Assembly (NCBI RefSeq): GCF_006782915.1
Contig: NZ_VCNP01000027.1
Span: forward strand, 1-64,000
Length of the DNA stretch: 64,000 bases
Direction of reading: 5' to 3'
From: Streptomyces calvus
GTDB lineage: Bacteria > Actinomycetota > Actinomycetes > Streptomycetales > Streptomycetaceae
Positions 19,960 to 28,779 of the stretch are shown piece by piece. The position numbers and the translations under genes are program-made. The stretch's first letter is position 1. Every line of letters begins with the position of its first letter. The notes under the pieces were generated by a model, which saw only the letters and a list, made by a program, of their open reading frames with translations, made no database searches and was not told the DNA's origin.

Positions 19960-22269
19960 TCAGTTCCTGCCGGGGGTCCCGGTCGGCCCCTGCGCGGACT
20001 TCTTCAGGAAGCCCATGTCCTCGTACACCGGGGTGCGGAAGCCGAACGCACCCGCGTTGGCCAGGTCCTTGCGGGCCGCGGTGAGCTGCGGGCGCTGGTA
20101 GAGCGGGATGGAGCCGGCCGCCGCCCAGATGCGCGCGTCGGCCTTGCGGAGCAGGTCCCGGCGCTCGGAGTCGTCCAGCGTGGTGACGGCCTGGTCGAAG
20201 AGCTGGTCGACCTGGTCGGTGCCGACGCGGGTGTAGTTCTGCTCCACGTTCAGCGAGCCGTCGGCGGCCGGGACCGGTTTGGCGTAGACGGGTCGGGCGT
20301 CGGTGGCGGGAAAGGCGGTCGCGGGCCAGGAGTACAGCGCGAGGTCGTACGCGCCGGAGGCGATGTGGTCCTTGAAGTAGCTCTCGTCGTCGACCTTGGA
20401 GATCTCCGTGCGGATGCCGATCCGCTCCAGCATCCGGGAGATCCGGTCGGCCACGGTGCGCAGCGTGTCCGAGCCGGGCCCCGAGGGCAGGACGAAGCGC
20501 AGGGCGAGCGCCTTGCCGTCCTTGGCGACAGGAGCGGCCTCGGCCCGCGCGGGAGCCGCGGTGCCCTTGGGGGCGTAGGCGCCGGGGGCGCTGCCCCGGT
20601 GCAGCGGCCGGCTGCCGGTGCCGGAGTCCTGCGGCGCCTTGTCGTCGTCCCCGCTGTCCCCGCTGTCTCCCTCGTCCCCGCTGTCCCCGCTGTCCCCGCT
20701 GTCTCCCTCGTCCCCGCCGTCGTCGTCGGCGTCGGCCTCGTCGGCGTCGGCGTCGGCGGCGTCGTCGTCCTCGCCGACGATGTACGTACCGTCGTCGCCG
20801 CCCTCCGACTCGTCCCCGGAGTCCCCGTCGGAGTCCTGCCCGGAGCCGTCGTCCTCCTCGCCCTCAGGACCCGCCGCCTTCTCCGCCTCGTCCTTGGCCT
20901 CGTCCTTCTTCTTCACCGGCCCGCCCGGCACCCAGCCGGCGTCCGCGAGCAGCGCCCGGGCCTCCTCGGTGTCCTGCCGGCCGAGGGCGCCGCTGTTGTC
21001 GGCGTACGCGGCCTGGCCGGACAGCGCCAGGTGGCTGCCGAGCGGCTCGGCGGGCAGCCCGAGGGGCTTCAGGACGGCCTCGGCGATGTCCCGGCGGTCC
21101 AGGGCGCGGGCCACGGCACGGCGCACCCGTTCGTCGGCGAGGGGGCCCTCGGCGCCGTTGAGGGCGAGCTGGGTGTACGCGGGTTCCAGCGACCTGCGCA
21201 CCTCGAAGCCGGCGAGGGCCTTCTGCTGGCGGGCGTACTTGGCTGCCTTCCGGCGCAGCTTCTGGCGTGCGGAGATCTCCTCGTCGGCGGCCTCCTCGTC
21301 GGAGCCGTTGGCGATGGCCCAGGAGCGCAGGGCGTCCGCGACGGACCGGCGGGCGCCCGGACCCATCAGCGGGCTGCTCGCGCTCTGCGGGAGCGCGGCG
21401 ACGGTGATGCGGCGGGCGGCCGCGGGGTCGATCTCCGCGAGGTCGACGGTGCCGGCGCTGAGCGCGGAGATCCGCTTGTCGCGGGGCACGGCGCGCAGCA
21501 CGATCGTGGAGAGCTTGGCCGGGTCGCCCCACCAGCGGGCGTTGCGGGTGAGCGTGACCTCGTCCTTCTTGCCGTCGACCTTCTTCACCCGGAAGGGCCC
21601 GGCGGTGACCTTCAGTTTCTTGCGGGCCCCGTCGTTGAAGGAGTCCGGGGTGCCCATGACCTCCTTCGGGTACAGCGGGGTGAACAGGGACCGCCAGTCG
21701 GCGTAGGGACGGCTGAAAGTGACCTTGACCTCCAGGTCGCCCTTGCCCCGCTCGATCTTCTCGATGCGGTCGTAGCCGGCGTTGCGGGCGGTCCAGTAGG
21801 CGGTGTCCTTGCCCGACAGGGCGCGCCACTGGGCGGCGAAGTCGGCGGCGCCGATCTCGCGGCCGTCGCTCCAGACGGCCTGCTGGTTCAGCCGGTACAG
21901 GACGACCTGCTTGGGCTCGGTCTCGACGACCTCGGCGGACTCCAGGTAGTCGGGGTTGCGCACCGGCCGGCCGCGGCTGTCCGTCCGGTACATCGACGGC
22001 AGTACGGCCTGCGCGATCCGGGAGGTGGTGGCGTCGGCGTCCGACTGGAAGGTGTTCAGGGTGTCCGGGACGGTGTCCACGGCCCAGCGGAGCGTGCCCC
22101 CGTCGGCGATCCGGGCCCGGTCGGCGCGTGCCACGTCCCCGGCGGCGAGGGGCTTGCCCGCGGGGTCGTCGGAGCCGCAGCCGGCCAGCGCGGGCACCGC
22201 GAGGGCGCTCGCGGTGAGGAAGGCGACCGAGCGCTTGACCGCGCGCGGGCCGACGCCGTCGTGGGACAT
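19960..22269 (-). CDS. Orphan oligopeptide-binding-like lipoprotein (SBP family 5) with an Asp-rich insert
   Basis: The 769-residue lipoprotein begins MSHDGVGPRAVKRSVAFLTA, and its signal ends in LAGCGSDD. The SBP_bac_5 fold is recognisable (WAVDTVPDTLNTFQSDA, VWSDGREIGAADFAAQWRAL, then IPLYQRPQL near the end). A highly acidic low-complexity insert of about 100 residues (roughly 440-545), dominated by D, G, E and S with repeated GDSGDSGD, interrupts the ligand-binding domain; typical relatives are about 540-600 residues. No permease or ATPase gene adjoins it. It could feed the nearby Opp systems, or be a secreted sensor. S. coelicolor has a similar gene beside typA (from memory). Confidence 0.85.
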   Translation of the reverse strand: MSHDGVGPRAVKRSVAFLTASALAVPALAGCGSDDPAGKPLAAGDVARADRARIADGGTLRWAVDTVPDTLNTFQSDADATTSRIAQAVLPSMYRTDSRGRPVRNPDYLESAEVVETEPKQVVLYRLNQQAVWSDGREIGAADFAAQWRALSGKDTAYWTARNAGYDRIEKIERGKGDLEVKVTFSRPYADWRSLFTPLYPKEVMGTPDSFNDGARKKLKVTAGPFRVKKVDGKKDEVTLTRNARWWGDPAKLSTIVLRAVPRDKRISALSAGTVDLAEIDPAAARRITVAALPQSASSPLMGPGARRSVADALRSWAIANGSDEEAADEEISARQKLRRKAAKYARQQKALAGFEVRRSLEPAYTQLALNGAEGPLADERVRRAVARALDRRDIAEAVLKPLGLPAEPLGSHLALSGQAAYADNSGALGRQDTEEARALLADAGWVPGGPVKKKDEAKDEAEKAAGPEGEEDDGSGQDSDGDSGDESEGGDDGTYIVGEDDDAADADADEADADDDGGDEGDSGDSGDSGDEGDSGDSGDDDKAPQDSGTGSRPLHRGSAPGAYAPKGTAAPARAEAAPVAKDGKALALRFVLPSGPGSDTLRTVADRISRMLERIGIRTEISKVDDESYFKDHIASGAYDLALYSWPATAFPATDARPVYAKPVPAADGSLNVEQNYTRVGTDQVDQLFDQAVTTLDDSERRDLLRKADARIWAAAGSIPLYQRPQLTAARKDLANAGAFGFRTPVYEDMGFLKKSAQGPTGTPGRN
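20647..20717. repeat. Minisatellite encoding GDSGDSGDEGDSGDS
   Basis: The 9-bp unit CCGCTGTCC, with CTCGTCC variants, is repeated about eight times in the plus strand. It encodes the Asp/Ser/Gly stretch in the minus-strand binding protein. Unit number is likely to vary among strains by slippage. Confidence 0.7.
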
Positions 22270-22559
22270 CTCTGGTTACCTCCGGGAAGCAGCGGGCGTT
22301 ACGCTCACTTTTGGTGGTATTTGGAGTTCATCCGATGTATGCGGCCCACTGAAGAGGAAAGGGTTCGGCTACTAGGGGCGACACGGCGGCCACGGGCGGC
22401 AAGCCCACTCGTGCGGCGCAACGCACCCACCGGTGCACCCCTACTCCTCGGCCAATCGATGCACATCCCTTCACAGCGCAAGGTGTGACGCGCAACACTC
22501 GCAGGCGCATGACCGTTGCCGCCTTGGGCCTGAAGGACCCGTGGAAGTGAGGTCACGTC
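22270..22559. promoter_or_regulatory. Divergent intergenic region ahead of the succinate dehydrogenase operon
   Basis: There is no convincing gene in these 290 bases. A short AT-rich patch (22309-22340) lies close to the minus-strand lipoprotein gene. GTGTGACGCGCAACAC (about 22483-22498) is a weak inverted repeat (GTGT/ACAC) about 60 bases before the plus-strand operon. No confident promoter hexamers were found. Confidence 0.4.
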
Positions 22560-22853
22560 ATGTCCGTGCACGAGGAACTGACAACCGTCCAGCGCTGCCT
22601 CGACGACCTGATCCGGTCGGTGGGACGGCTGGAGAAGCAGATGGGCAGCGGCGGCCTGGAGATGCGCCGCGTCCGCGCCGACACCAACCACCTGCGCGAG
22701 AGCGTCGCGCTGCTGCGGGAGACGGCCACGGCCGGCACGGCCCCGCAGAAGCGGCCCGATCTCGTGACCATCTCCGACACGCCGTACGACCCGTCGCTGT
22801 GGGTGGACACGGACGACGAGGGTCTCGGCGCCCGCGACCGTCGCGCCCCCTGA
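22560..22853 (+). CDS. Conserved coiled-coil protein upstream of the sdh genes (97 aa)
   Basis: The product begins MSVHEELTTVQRCLDDLIRS. Residues 5-55 are predicted to form an amphipathic helix or coiled coil, and the tail is acidic with a DTPYDPSLWVD motif. It starts 18 bases before the GTG of the cytochrome b subunit is reached from its stop, so it is probably co-transcribed with the sdh genes. The GAGGTCACGTC leader provides a ribosome-binding site. I know of no functional assignment. Confidence 0.7.
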   Translation: MSVHEELTTVQRCLDDLIRSVGRLEKQMGSGGLEMRRVRADTNHLRESVALLRETATAGTAPQKRPDLVTISDTPYDPSLWVDTDDEGLGARDRRAP

Positions 22854-22871
22854 CCCCTCCGGAGTGGACAC

Positions 22872-23708
22872 GTGGCCACAGGTACCGAACCACCCGCCAC
22901 AGAACCCCATCGCCGAGGCGGCGGCGTACGAACGGCTACGCGCGCCGCGATCAGCGCCCCGCACCTGCGGACCGACCGCTGGTGGCTGGCCCCGGCCGCC
23001 ACCGCGGCCGGGCTGCTCGCCTTCGTCGTCTACTCGACCTGGCGGGCCTTCGCGAACGCCGACTACTACGCGGCGCCGTACGTCTCGCCGTTCTACTCGC
23101 CGTGCCTGGCGGAGAACTGCGAACCGATGAAGGCCGGACCGAACTGGGACCTCTTCGGCAGCTGGTGGGGCATCTCGCCGGCGATCATCATCCTGATCTT
23201 CCCGCTCGGCTTCCGCCTGACCTGCTACTACTACCGCAAGGCCTACTACCGGGGCTTCTGGGCCTCCCCGCCGGCCTGCGCGGTGGCCGAACCGCACGGC
23301 AGGTACACCGGGGAGACCCGCTTCCCGCTGATCCTGCAGAACATCCACCGGTACTTCTTCTACGCGGCCCTCCCGGTGGCGGGCATCCTGACCTACGACA
23401 CCGTGCTCGCCTTCCGGGACGAGCACTACGCGTGGGGCCACATGGGCCTCGGCACGCTGGTCTTCCTCGTCAACATCGTGCTGATCTGGGCGTACACCCT
23501 CTCCTGCCACTCCTGCCGGCACATCGTCGGCGGGAAGCTGAAGCACTTCTCGAAGCATCCGGTGCGCTACCGGATGTGGCAGTGGGTGGGCCGGCTGAAC
23601 GCCCGGCACATGCAGCTCGCCTGGGCGTCGCTGCTCAGCGTGGCCCTGGCCGACCTCTACGTGTACCTCGTCGCGTCCGGTGCCTTCGACGATCCGCGCT
23701 TCTTCTAG
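22872..23708 (+). CDS. Succinate dehydrogenase/fumarate reductase cytochrome b (membrane anchor) subunit
   Basis: The 278-residue membrane protein has five predicted helices and starts at GTG. Candidate haem-ligand histidines lie in helices: NIHRYFFYA, WGHMGLG, CHSCRHIVGG and NARHMQLAW. The single five-helix anchor resembles the Sdh1-type enzyme of mycobacteria (Rv0247c-Rv0249c) rather than the two-subunit SdhCD anchor, suggesting menaquinone coupling; this is inference. The flavoprotein gene follows 19 bases later. Confidence 0.82.
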   Translation: MATGTEPPATEPHRRGGGVRTATRAAISAPHLRTDRWWLAPAATAAGLLAFVVYSTWRAFANADYYAAPYVSPFYSPCLAENCEPMKAGPNWDLFGSWWGISPAIIILIFPLGFRLTCYYYRKAYYRGFWASPPACAVAEPHGRYTGETRFPLILQNIHRYFFYAALPVAGILTYDTVLAFRDEHYAWGHMGLGTLVFLVNIVLIWAYTLSCHSCRHIVGGKLKHFSKHPVRYRMWQWVGRLNARHMQLAWASLLSVALADLYVYLVASGAFDDPRFF

Positions 23709-23727
23709 CTGAGTGGGGACTTCACTG

Positions 23728-25662
23728 ATGCCCGTGGTCGACCGGCAGGAATGGGACGTCGTCGTGGTCGGTGCGGGCGGCGCCGGACTGCGCGCCGCCG
23801 TCGAGGCGCGCGAGCGCGGCGCCCGTACGGCCGTGATCTGCAAGTCGCTGTTCGGCAAGGCGCACACGGTGATGGCCGAGGGCGGCATCGCGGCGGCGAT
23901 GGGCAACGTCAACGCCGGGGACAACTGGCAGGTCCACTTCCGCGACACCATGCGCGGCGGGAAGTTCCTCAACCAGTGGCGGATGGCCGAGCTGCACGCC
24001 CAGGAGGCACCGCAGCGGGTGTGGGAGCTGGAGACCTGGGGCGCGCTGTTCGACCGGACGAAGGACGGCCGGATCTCGCAGCGCAACTTCGGCGGCCACG
24101 AGTACCCGCGCCTCGCGCACGTCGGCGACCGCACCGGTCTGGAGCTGATCCGCACGCTCCAGCAGAAGATCGTCGCGCTCCAGCAGGAGGACTTCCGGGA
24201 GACCGGGGACTACGAGTCCCGGCTGAAGGTCTTCCAGGAGTGCACGGTCACCCGCGTGCTGAAGGACGGCGACCAGGTGAGCGGGGTCTTCGGCTACGAG
24301 CGGGAGTCCGGGCGGTTCTTCGTGCTGGAGGCGCCCGCCGTGGTGATCGCGACCGGCGGCATCGGCAAGTCGTTCAAGGTCACGTCGAACTCGTGGGAGT
24401 ACACCGGCGACGGCCACGCGCTGGCACTGCTCGCCGGGGCGCCGCTGCTGAACATGGAGTTCGTGCAGTTCCACCCGACGGGCATGGTCTGGCCGCCGTC
24501 GGTGAAGGGCATCCTCGTCACCGAGTCGGTGCGCGGCGACGGCGGGGTGCTGCGCAACTCCGAGGGCAAGCGGTTCATGTTCGACTACATCCCGGACGTG
24601 TTCAAGGAGAAGTACGCCGAGTCCGAGGAGGAGGGCGACCGCTGGTACGACGACCCGGACCACAACCGGCGCCCGCCCGAGCTGCTCCCCCGCGACGAGG
24701 TGGCCCGCGCGATCAACGCCGAGGTGAAGGCGGGCCGCGGCAGCCCGCACGGCGGGGTCTTCCTCGACGTGTCCACGCGGATGCCGGCCGAGGTGATCAA
24801 GCGGCGGCTGCCGTCGATGTACCACCAGTTCAAGGAGCTGGCTGACGTCGACATCACGGCGGAGCCGATGGAGGTCGGGCCGACCTGCCACTACGTGATG
24901 GGCGGCATCGCCGTCGACTCCGACTCGGCGGCGGCGCGCGGCGTGCCGGGACTGTTCGCGGCCGGTGAGGTGGCCGGCGGGATGCACGGCTCCAACCGGC
25001 TCGGCGGCAACTCGCTGTCCGACCTGCTGGTGTTCGGGCGCCGGGCCGGCTGGCACGCGGCCGAGTACGCGAGCGGGGCGGGGGCCGCGCGGCCCCGGGT
25101 GGACGACGCGCAGGTCGACTCGGCCGCGGCGGAGGCGCTGCGTCCGTTCTCGGCGGAGAGCGAGGAGCCGGACGACGGGCCGCCGGAGAACCCGTACACC
25201 CTGCACCAGGAACTCCAGCAGACGATGAACGACCTGGTGGGCATCATCCGGCGCGAGCACGAGATGGAGCGCGCCCTGGAGAAGCTGGCCGAGCTGCGGG
25301 CGCGGGCCCGGCGGGCCGGCGTCGAGGGGCACCGGCAGTTCAACCCGGGCTGGCACCTCGCCCTGGACCTCAGGAACATGCTGCTGGTCAGCGAGTGCGT
25401 GGCCCGGGCGGCGCTGGAGCGCACCGAGTCGCGCGGCGGCCACACCCGGGAGGACCACGCGGCGATGGACCGCGCCTGGCGCAACGTCAACCTGCTGTGC
25501 GCGCTCGCCGATCCCGCCGACGGGCTCACGGACGGCGACCCGGTGCGCGGCCGGATCGCCCTCACCCGCGAGACCACCGAACCCATCCGCCCGGACCTGC
25601 TCGCCCTCTTCGAGAAGGAGGAGCTGGTCAAGTACCTCGCCGAAGAGGAGCTGTACGAGTGA
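23728..25662 (+). CDS. Succinate dehydrogenase/fumarate reductase flavoprotein subunit
   Basis: The 644-residue flavoprotein oxidises succinate to fumarate, or the reverse. The FAD-binding GAGGAGLRAAVEA lies near the N-terminus. The His of GKAHTVMAEGGIAA is the expected covalent FAD attachment site. FVQFHPTGM and HGSNRLGGNSLSDLLVFGRRAG are the substrate and FAD signature regions. I chose ATG 23728 (MPVVDRQEW) over the GTG at 23713 because GGGGA lies eight bases before it. The stop overlaps the GTG of the iron-sulfur subunit (GTGA). Confidence 0.93.
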   Translation: MPVVDRQEWDVVVVGAGGAGLRAAVEARERGARTAVICKSLFGKAHTVMAEGGIAAAMGNVNAGDNWQVHFRDTMRGGKFLNQWRMAELHAQEAPQRVWELETWGALFDRTKDGRISQRNFGGHEYPRLAHVGDRTGLELIRTLQQKIVALQQEDFRETGDYESRLKVFQECTVTRVLKDGDQVSGVFGYERESGRFFVLEAPAVVIATGGIGKSFKVTSNSWEYTGDGHALALLAGAPLLNMEFVQFHPTGMVWPPSVKGILVTESVRGDGGVLRNSEGKRFMFDYIPDVFKEKYAESEEEGDRWYDDPDHNRRPPELLPRDEVARAINAEVKAGRGSPHGGVFLDVSTRMPAEVIKRRLPSMYHQFKELADVDITAEPMEVGPTCHYVMGGIAVDSDSAAARGVPGLFAAGEVAGGMHGSNRLGGNSLSDLLVFGRRAGWHAAEYASGAGAARPRVDDAQVDSAAAEALRPFSAESEEPDDGPPENPYTLHQELQQTMNDLVGIIRREHEMERALEKLAELRARARRAGVEGHRQFNPGWHLALDLRNMLLVSECVARAALERTESRGGHTREDHAAMDRAWRNVNLLCALADPADGLTDGDPVRGRIALTRETTEPIRPDLLALFEKEELVKYLAEEELYE

Positions 25663-26426
25663 GCAGCTACGAGGCCCGCTTCAAGGTGTGGCGCGGGGAC
25701 GTGCGGGGCGGCGGCCTGGAGGACTTCGCCGTCGAGGTGAACGACGGCGAGGTGGTGCTCGACATCATCCACCGCCTCCAGGCCACCCAGGCCCCCGACC
25801 TCGCCGTGCGCTGGAACTGCAAGGCCGGCAAGTGCGGTTCGTGCTCGGCGGAGATCAACGGGCGCCCCCGGCTGCTGTGCATGACCCGCATGTCGGTGTT
25901 CGAGCGGGACGAGACGATCACCGTGACACCGCTGCGGGCCTTCCCGGTGATCCGCGACCTGGTGACGGACGTCGGCTTCAACTACGCCAAGGCTCGGCAG
26001 GTGCCGGCCTTCGTGCCGCCGGAGGGGGTCGGTCCGGGCGAGTACCGGATGATGCAGGAGGACGTGGACCGCTCGCAGGAGTTCCGCAAGTGCATCGAGT
26101 GCTTCCTGTGCCAGGACACCTGCCATGTGGTCCGCGACCACGAGGAGAACAAGCAGGCGTTCGCCGGTCCGCGGTTCCTGATGCGGGTCGCCGAGCTGGA
26201 CATGCATCCGCTGGACGCGGCCGAGGAGAGCGGCCTGGACCGCAAGCGCGCCGCCCAGGACGAACACGGCCTCGGCTACTGCAACATCACCAAGTGCTGC
26301 ACCGAGGTCTGCCCCGAGGGCATCAGGATCACCGACAATGCGCTGATCCCGCTGAAGGAACGGGCGGTCGACCGCAAGTACGACCCGCTGGTGTGGCTGG
26401 GGAACAGGATCCGGCGGCGCACCTGA
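25659..26426 (+). CDS. Succinate dehydrogenase/fumarate reductase iron-sulfur subunit
   Basis: The 255-residue electron-transfer subunit has an N-terminal [2Fe-2S] ferredoxin domain with Cys54, Cys59, Cys62 and Cys74. The C-terminal part carries CIECFLCQDTC and CNITKCCTEVCPEG for the [4Fe-4S] and [3Fe-4S] clusters. It starts at GTG overlapping the flavoprotein stop (25659-25662), which indicates translational coupling. It ends the operon; a 7-bp stem follows at 26439-26461. Confidence 0.93.
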   Translation: MSSYEARFKVWRGDVRGGGLEDFAVEVNDGEVVLDIIHRLQATQAPDLAVRWNCKAGKCGSCSAEINGRPRLLCMTRMSVFERDETITVTPLRAFPVIRDLVTDVGFNYAKARQVPAFVPPEGVGPGEYRMMQEDVDRSQEFRKCIECFLCQDTCHVVRDHEENKQAFAGPRFLMRVAELDMHPLDAAEESGLDRKRAAQDEHGLGYCNITKCCTEVCPEGIRITDNALIPLKERAVDRKYDPLVWLGNRIRRRT

Positions 26427-26438
26427 GCACGGTCACGG

Positions 26439-26461
26439 CGCGTCCGCCCGGTGGGGACGCG
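26439..26461. terminator. Short hairpin between the convergent sdh operon and hydrolase gene
   Basis: CGCGTCC (26439-26445) pairs with GGACGCG (26455-26461) around a 9-base loop in the 46-base gap between convergent genes. Confidence 0.45.
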
Positions 26462-26472
26462 GCCGCGAGGGC

Positions 26473-27438
26473 TCACTTCGCTTCGACTCGTCCCACGGCG
26501 TGGGGGCCGGTGGTCAGTTCCTCGCACGCGGCCTGCCACGTGCGGGCACCGGGGTGGAACTCGGTGTGGAGGTAGGCCGCGGTGAGCCGGGCGAGAGCGG
26601 CGACGCGCCGAGGGTTCTCGTCGGTGGTCTCGGCGGCGTCGTATCCCGCGATTCCGCCGAGTCCGTGCTCCGCGTCGAACAGGGTGAGCAGGCTCTTGGG
26701 ACCGGGGGCGAGGGTGTAGGGGTCGGCATGCCAATCCGGCCCGATGTCCGTGAAGTGCCGGGAGTCGTCCTTGTCACCGGCGACGACCAGCGCGGGTGCG
26801 GCCATGGTGGAGAAGTCGACGGCGCCGATGACCGGCCACTGCTCGGCCATGGGCCCGTTGAAGGCGTCGCCACCCCTGCCGGGCGCGGCAAGCAGCACGC
26901 CGGCCTTGATCCGGGGCTCGGTGACGTGCACCGGGTTCCCGGTGTCGGGGTCGTTGAGCCCGGCGCCCAGCAGGAGGGCGGCGGTGAAACCGCCGAGAGA
27001 GTGTCCGGCGACGGCGACCTTGGTCGGGTCGATCCGCCCGGCGAGCTGCGGCACGGTGCGCTCGATCGTGTCGAGCCGGTCGAGGACGTGGGTCATGTCC
27101 TCGGCTCGGGATCGCCAGAAGTCGGGTGCGCCGGGTGCGTCGGCTACCAGGTGGCTCAGTGTCCTGGAGGTGAGGTGGGTGGGCTGGATGACGACGTATC
27201 CGTGGGCGGCCCAGAGGTTGGCGAGGGGCGCGTAGCCGTTGAGCGAGGAGAGGTTGTTGGAGTAGCCGTGACCGTGGGAGAGGAGGATGACGGGGAGTCC
27301 GGTTCCGGTCGCGGGTGCGGAGACACGTGCCTGGAGGTCTACGGGACGTCCGGGCACCGAGAGGACTACGGGGCTGAAGGAGAGGACCGGGGCGGGCGCG
27401 CCGAAGACGTCGGAGTCGGTGGCAGTGGATGCGGTCAC
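26473..27438 (-). CDS. Alpha/beta hydrolase (chlorophyllase / PAF-acetylhydrolase-like)
   Basis: The product has about 321 residues from GTG 27438 (VTASTATDS), preceded by AAAGGGA. The oxyanion-type segment is LLSHGHGYSNN, the nucleophile elbow is VAGHSLGGF, and the probable catalytic His lies in FDAEHGLGG. There is no signal peptide. It is divergent from a TetR regulator with paired palindromes between them, so it is probably the regulator's target. The natural substrate is unknown; an ester or lactone is likely from the fold. Confidence 0.8.
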   Translation of the reverse strand: MTASTATDSDVFGAPAPVLSFSPVVLSVPGRPVDLQARVSAPATGTGLPVILLSHGHGYSNNLSSLNGYAPLANLWAAHGYVVIQPTHLTSRTLSHLVADAPGAPDFWRSRAEDMTHVLDRLDTIERTVPQLAGRIDPTKVAVAGHSLGGFTAALLLGAGLNDPDTGNPVHVTEPRIKAGVLLAAPGRGGDAFNGPMAEQWPVIGAVDFSTMAAPALVVAGDKDDSRHFTDIGPDWHADPYTLAPGPKSLLTLFDAEHGLGGIAGYDAAETTDENPRRVAALARLTAAYLHTEFHPGARTWQAACEELTTGPHAVGRVEAK

Positions 27439-27536
27439 GATGGGGTTCCCTTTCGGTGGCACCTGCCGTCCGCCGGTCTCCTGCGACCGGCGACGGGCAA
27501 GGCGGACAAGGGCAGCCGCTTCCGCTAAAGTGAAGC

Positions 27537-27573
27537 GGAGCGATGCTCCACTTAGTATCCGGAGCGCCGCTCC
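27537..27573. promoter_or_regulatory. Two inverted repeats, probable TetR operators
   Basis: GGAGC-N3-GCTCC occurs at 27537-27549 and again at 27561-27573, with centres 24 bp apart. AAGCGGAGCG and CGCTCCGCTT flank the pair symmetrically. A TAAAGT -10-like hexamer overlaps the left side. The position between the divergent hydrolase and TetR genes fits autorepression. Confidence 0.65.
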
Positions 27574-27604
27574 GCTTTGTCAATCGGTGTGGAGGGAGTA
27601 CGCG

Positions 27605-28201
27605 GTGACCACCGACAGCCCTGCGGGGAAGTCGCCGCCCCCGGGCAAGCGGGCCGACGCCCGGCGCAACCGGGAGACGGTGCTCGCCGCCGCCGCCGAG
27701 GTGTTCGTCACCTCCGGCGTCGACGCGCCGATCCGCCAGATCGCAGCCCGGGCGGGCGTCGGCATGGCCACGATCTACCGCCACTTCCCGACCCGGGCGG
27801 ATCTCGTCACGGCCGTCTACCGCCACCAGATCGAGGCATGCGCCGAGGCCGGCCCGAACCTGCTGGCCAGTGCCGACTCCCCGTTCGATGCGCTGCGTGA
27901 GTGGATCGACCTCTTCGTCGCCTTCCTCGTCACCAAGCACGGACTCGCCGACGCCCTGCAGTCCGACAACGACCGCTTCGCCGCGCTGCACGACTACTTC
28001 CTCGACCGCCTGCTGCCCGTCTGCGCCGAACTGCTCGAGGCTGCGGTCGAGGCCGGCGACATCAGACCCGGTACGCAGCCGTACGAGCTGATGCGCGGCA
28101 TCGGCAACCTCTGCATCGGGCGCGACAACGACCCCCGCTACGACCCCCGACGCCTGATCGCTCTGCTCCTCCAGGGACTTCGGCAGCCACACGCGTCCTG
28201 A
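27605..28201 (+). CDS. TetR family transcriptional regulator
   Basis: The 198-residue protein starts at GTG 27605 after GGAGGGAG. The N-terminal helix-turn-helix contains IRQIAARAGVGMATIYRHFPTRADLV (about residues 42-68). The C-terminal ligand-binding domain is of the common Streptomyces type ending in RLIALLLQGLR. It is likely to repress itself and the divergent hydrolase. The effector is unknown. Its 3' end abuts a truncated minus-strand gene. Confidence 0.85.
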   Translation: MTTDSPAGKSPPPGKRADARRNRETVLAAAAEVFVTSGVDAPIRQIAARAGVGMATIYRHFPTRADLVTAVYRHQIEACAEAGPNLLASADSPFDALREWIDLFVAFLVTKHGLADALQSDNDRFAALHDYFLDRLLPVCAELLEAAVEAGDIRPGTQPYELMRGIGNLCIGRDNDPRYDPRRLIALLLQGLRQPHAS

Positions 28202-28668
28202 TGCCGACGAGCGGCGTGGCACCGTGCCGCGGGGTGGTCGGGGGCGAGGACGTCGCCGGGCCGGGCCTGCACGCGGACGCCGGGCAGTTCCCGGTGCACG
28301 GAGTCGATCGCCCAACGCGTGCCGGGGTGGGCCGAGTTCGACGGGCTGCCGTCGTGCTCCAGTGGGCCGGAGTGGACGTACCGGGCGCGGGTGCCGGTGC
28401 CGTCGGGGCGGCGGGCGGTCGCGGCGATGTCGGCGTCCCGCTCGCGCCCGTCGCCCCAGGCGGGGCCGAGCCGGAAGGAGTTGCGGGTGCCGTTCGCCCG
28501 GTTCGCCGACGGGTTGGTCCGCGGGGCGGTCTCGGCGGCGCGGAGGGGCACCAGCGGCAGGAGGACCGCCGCGAGGGTGGTGCGGACGGCCCACCGGCGT
28601 TGGGGGCCGCGCCGTTTCCGCTCGGCAGGGGCCGGTTCGGAGTCTTCCTCGTCGGCCGTCCGTTCCGT
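28138..28668 (-). pseudogene. 5' fragment of a membrane-anchored or secreted protein gene, truncated
   Basis: The minus frame through 28204-28660 keeps about 95% G/C at third positions, strongly suggesting real coding sequence on this strand. The translation reads TERTADEEDSEPAPAERKRR, then a hydrophobic stretch (TTLAAVLLPL), then a polar extracellular-looking region (NGTRNSFRLGPAWGDGRERD). No ATG, GTG or TTG start precedes the hydrophobic stretch. The only in-frame start is the GTG at 28551. Downstream the frame runs into the end of the TetR gene and stops at 28138 with an arginine-rich tail. It appears to have lost its start and its 3' portion. I do not recognise the parent family. Confidence 0.45.
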
Positions 28669-28690
28669 AACTCCCGCGACGCCGCGCGGT

Positions 28691-28732
28691 GTTCCCCTCG
28701 CCGACGGTGGTGACCGTGAGGACGAGGGGAAC
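28691..28732. terminator. Hairpin terminator downstream of the PAS/GAF/PP2C gene
   Basis: The outer arms GTTCCCCTCG (28691-28700) and CGAGGGGAAC (28723-28732) pair perfectly. The 22-base interior contains a second small stem (ACGGT/ACCGT). It lies about 50 bases past the minus-strand phosphatase gene. Confidence 0.6.
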
Positions 28733-28779
28733 AGGTGTTCCGGTTGCGGCCCGCGGGAAGCGGTGCGCGGGCGGTGCGG

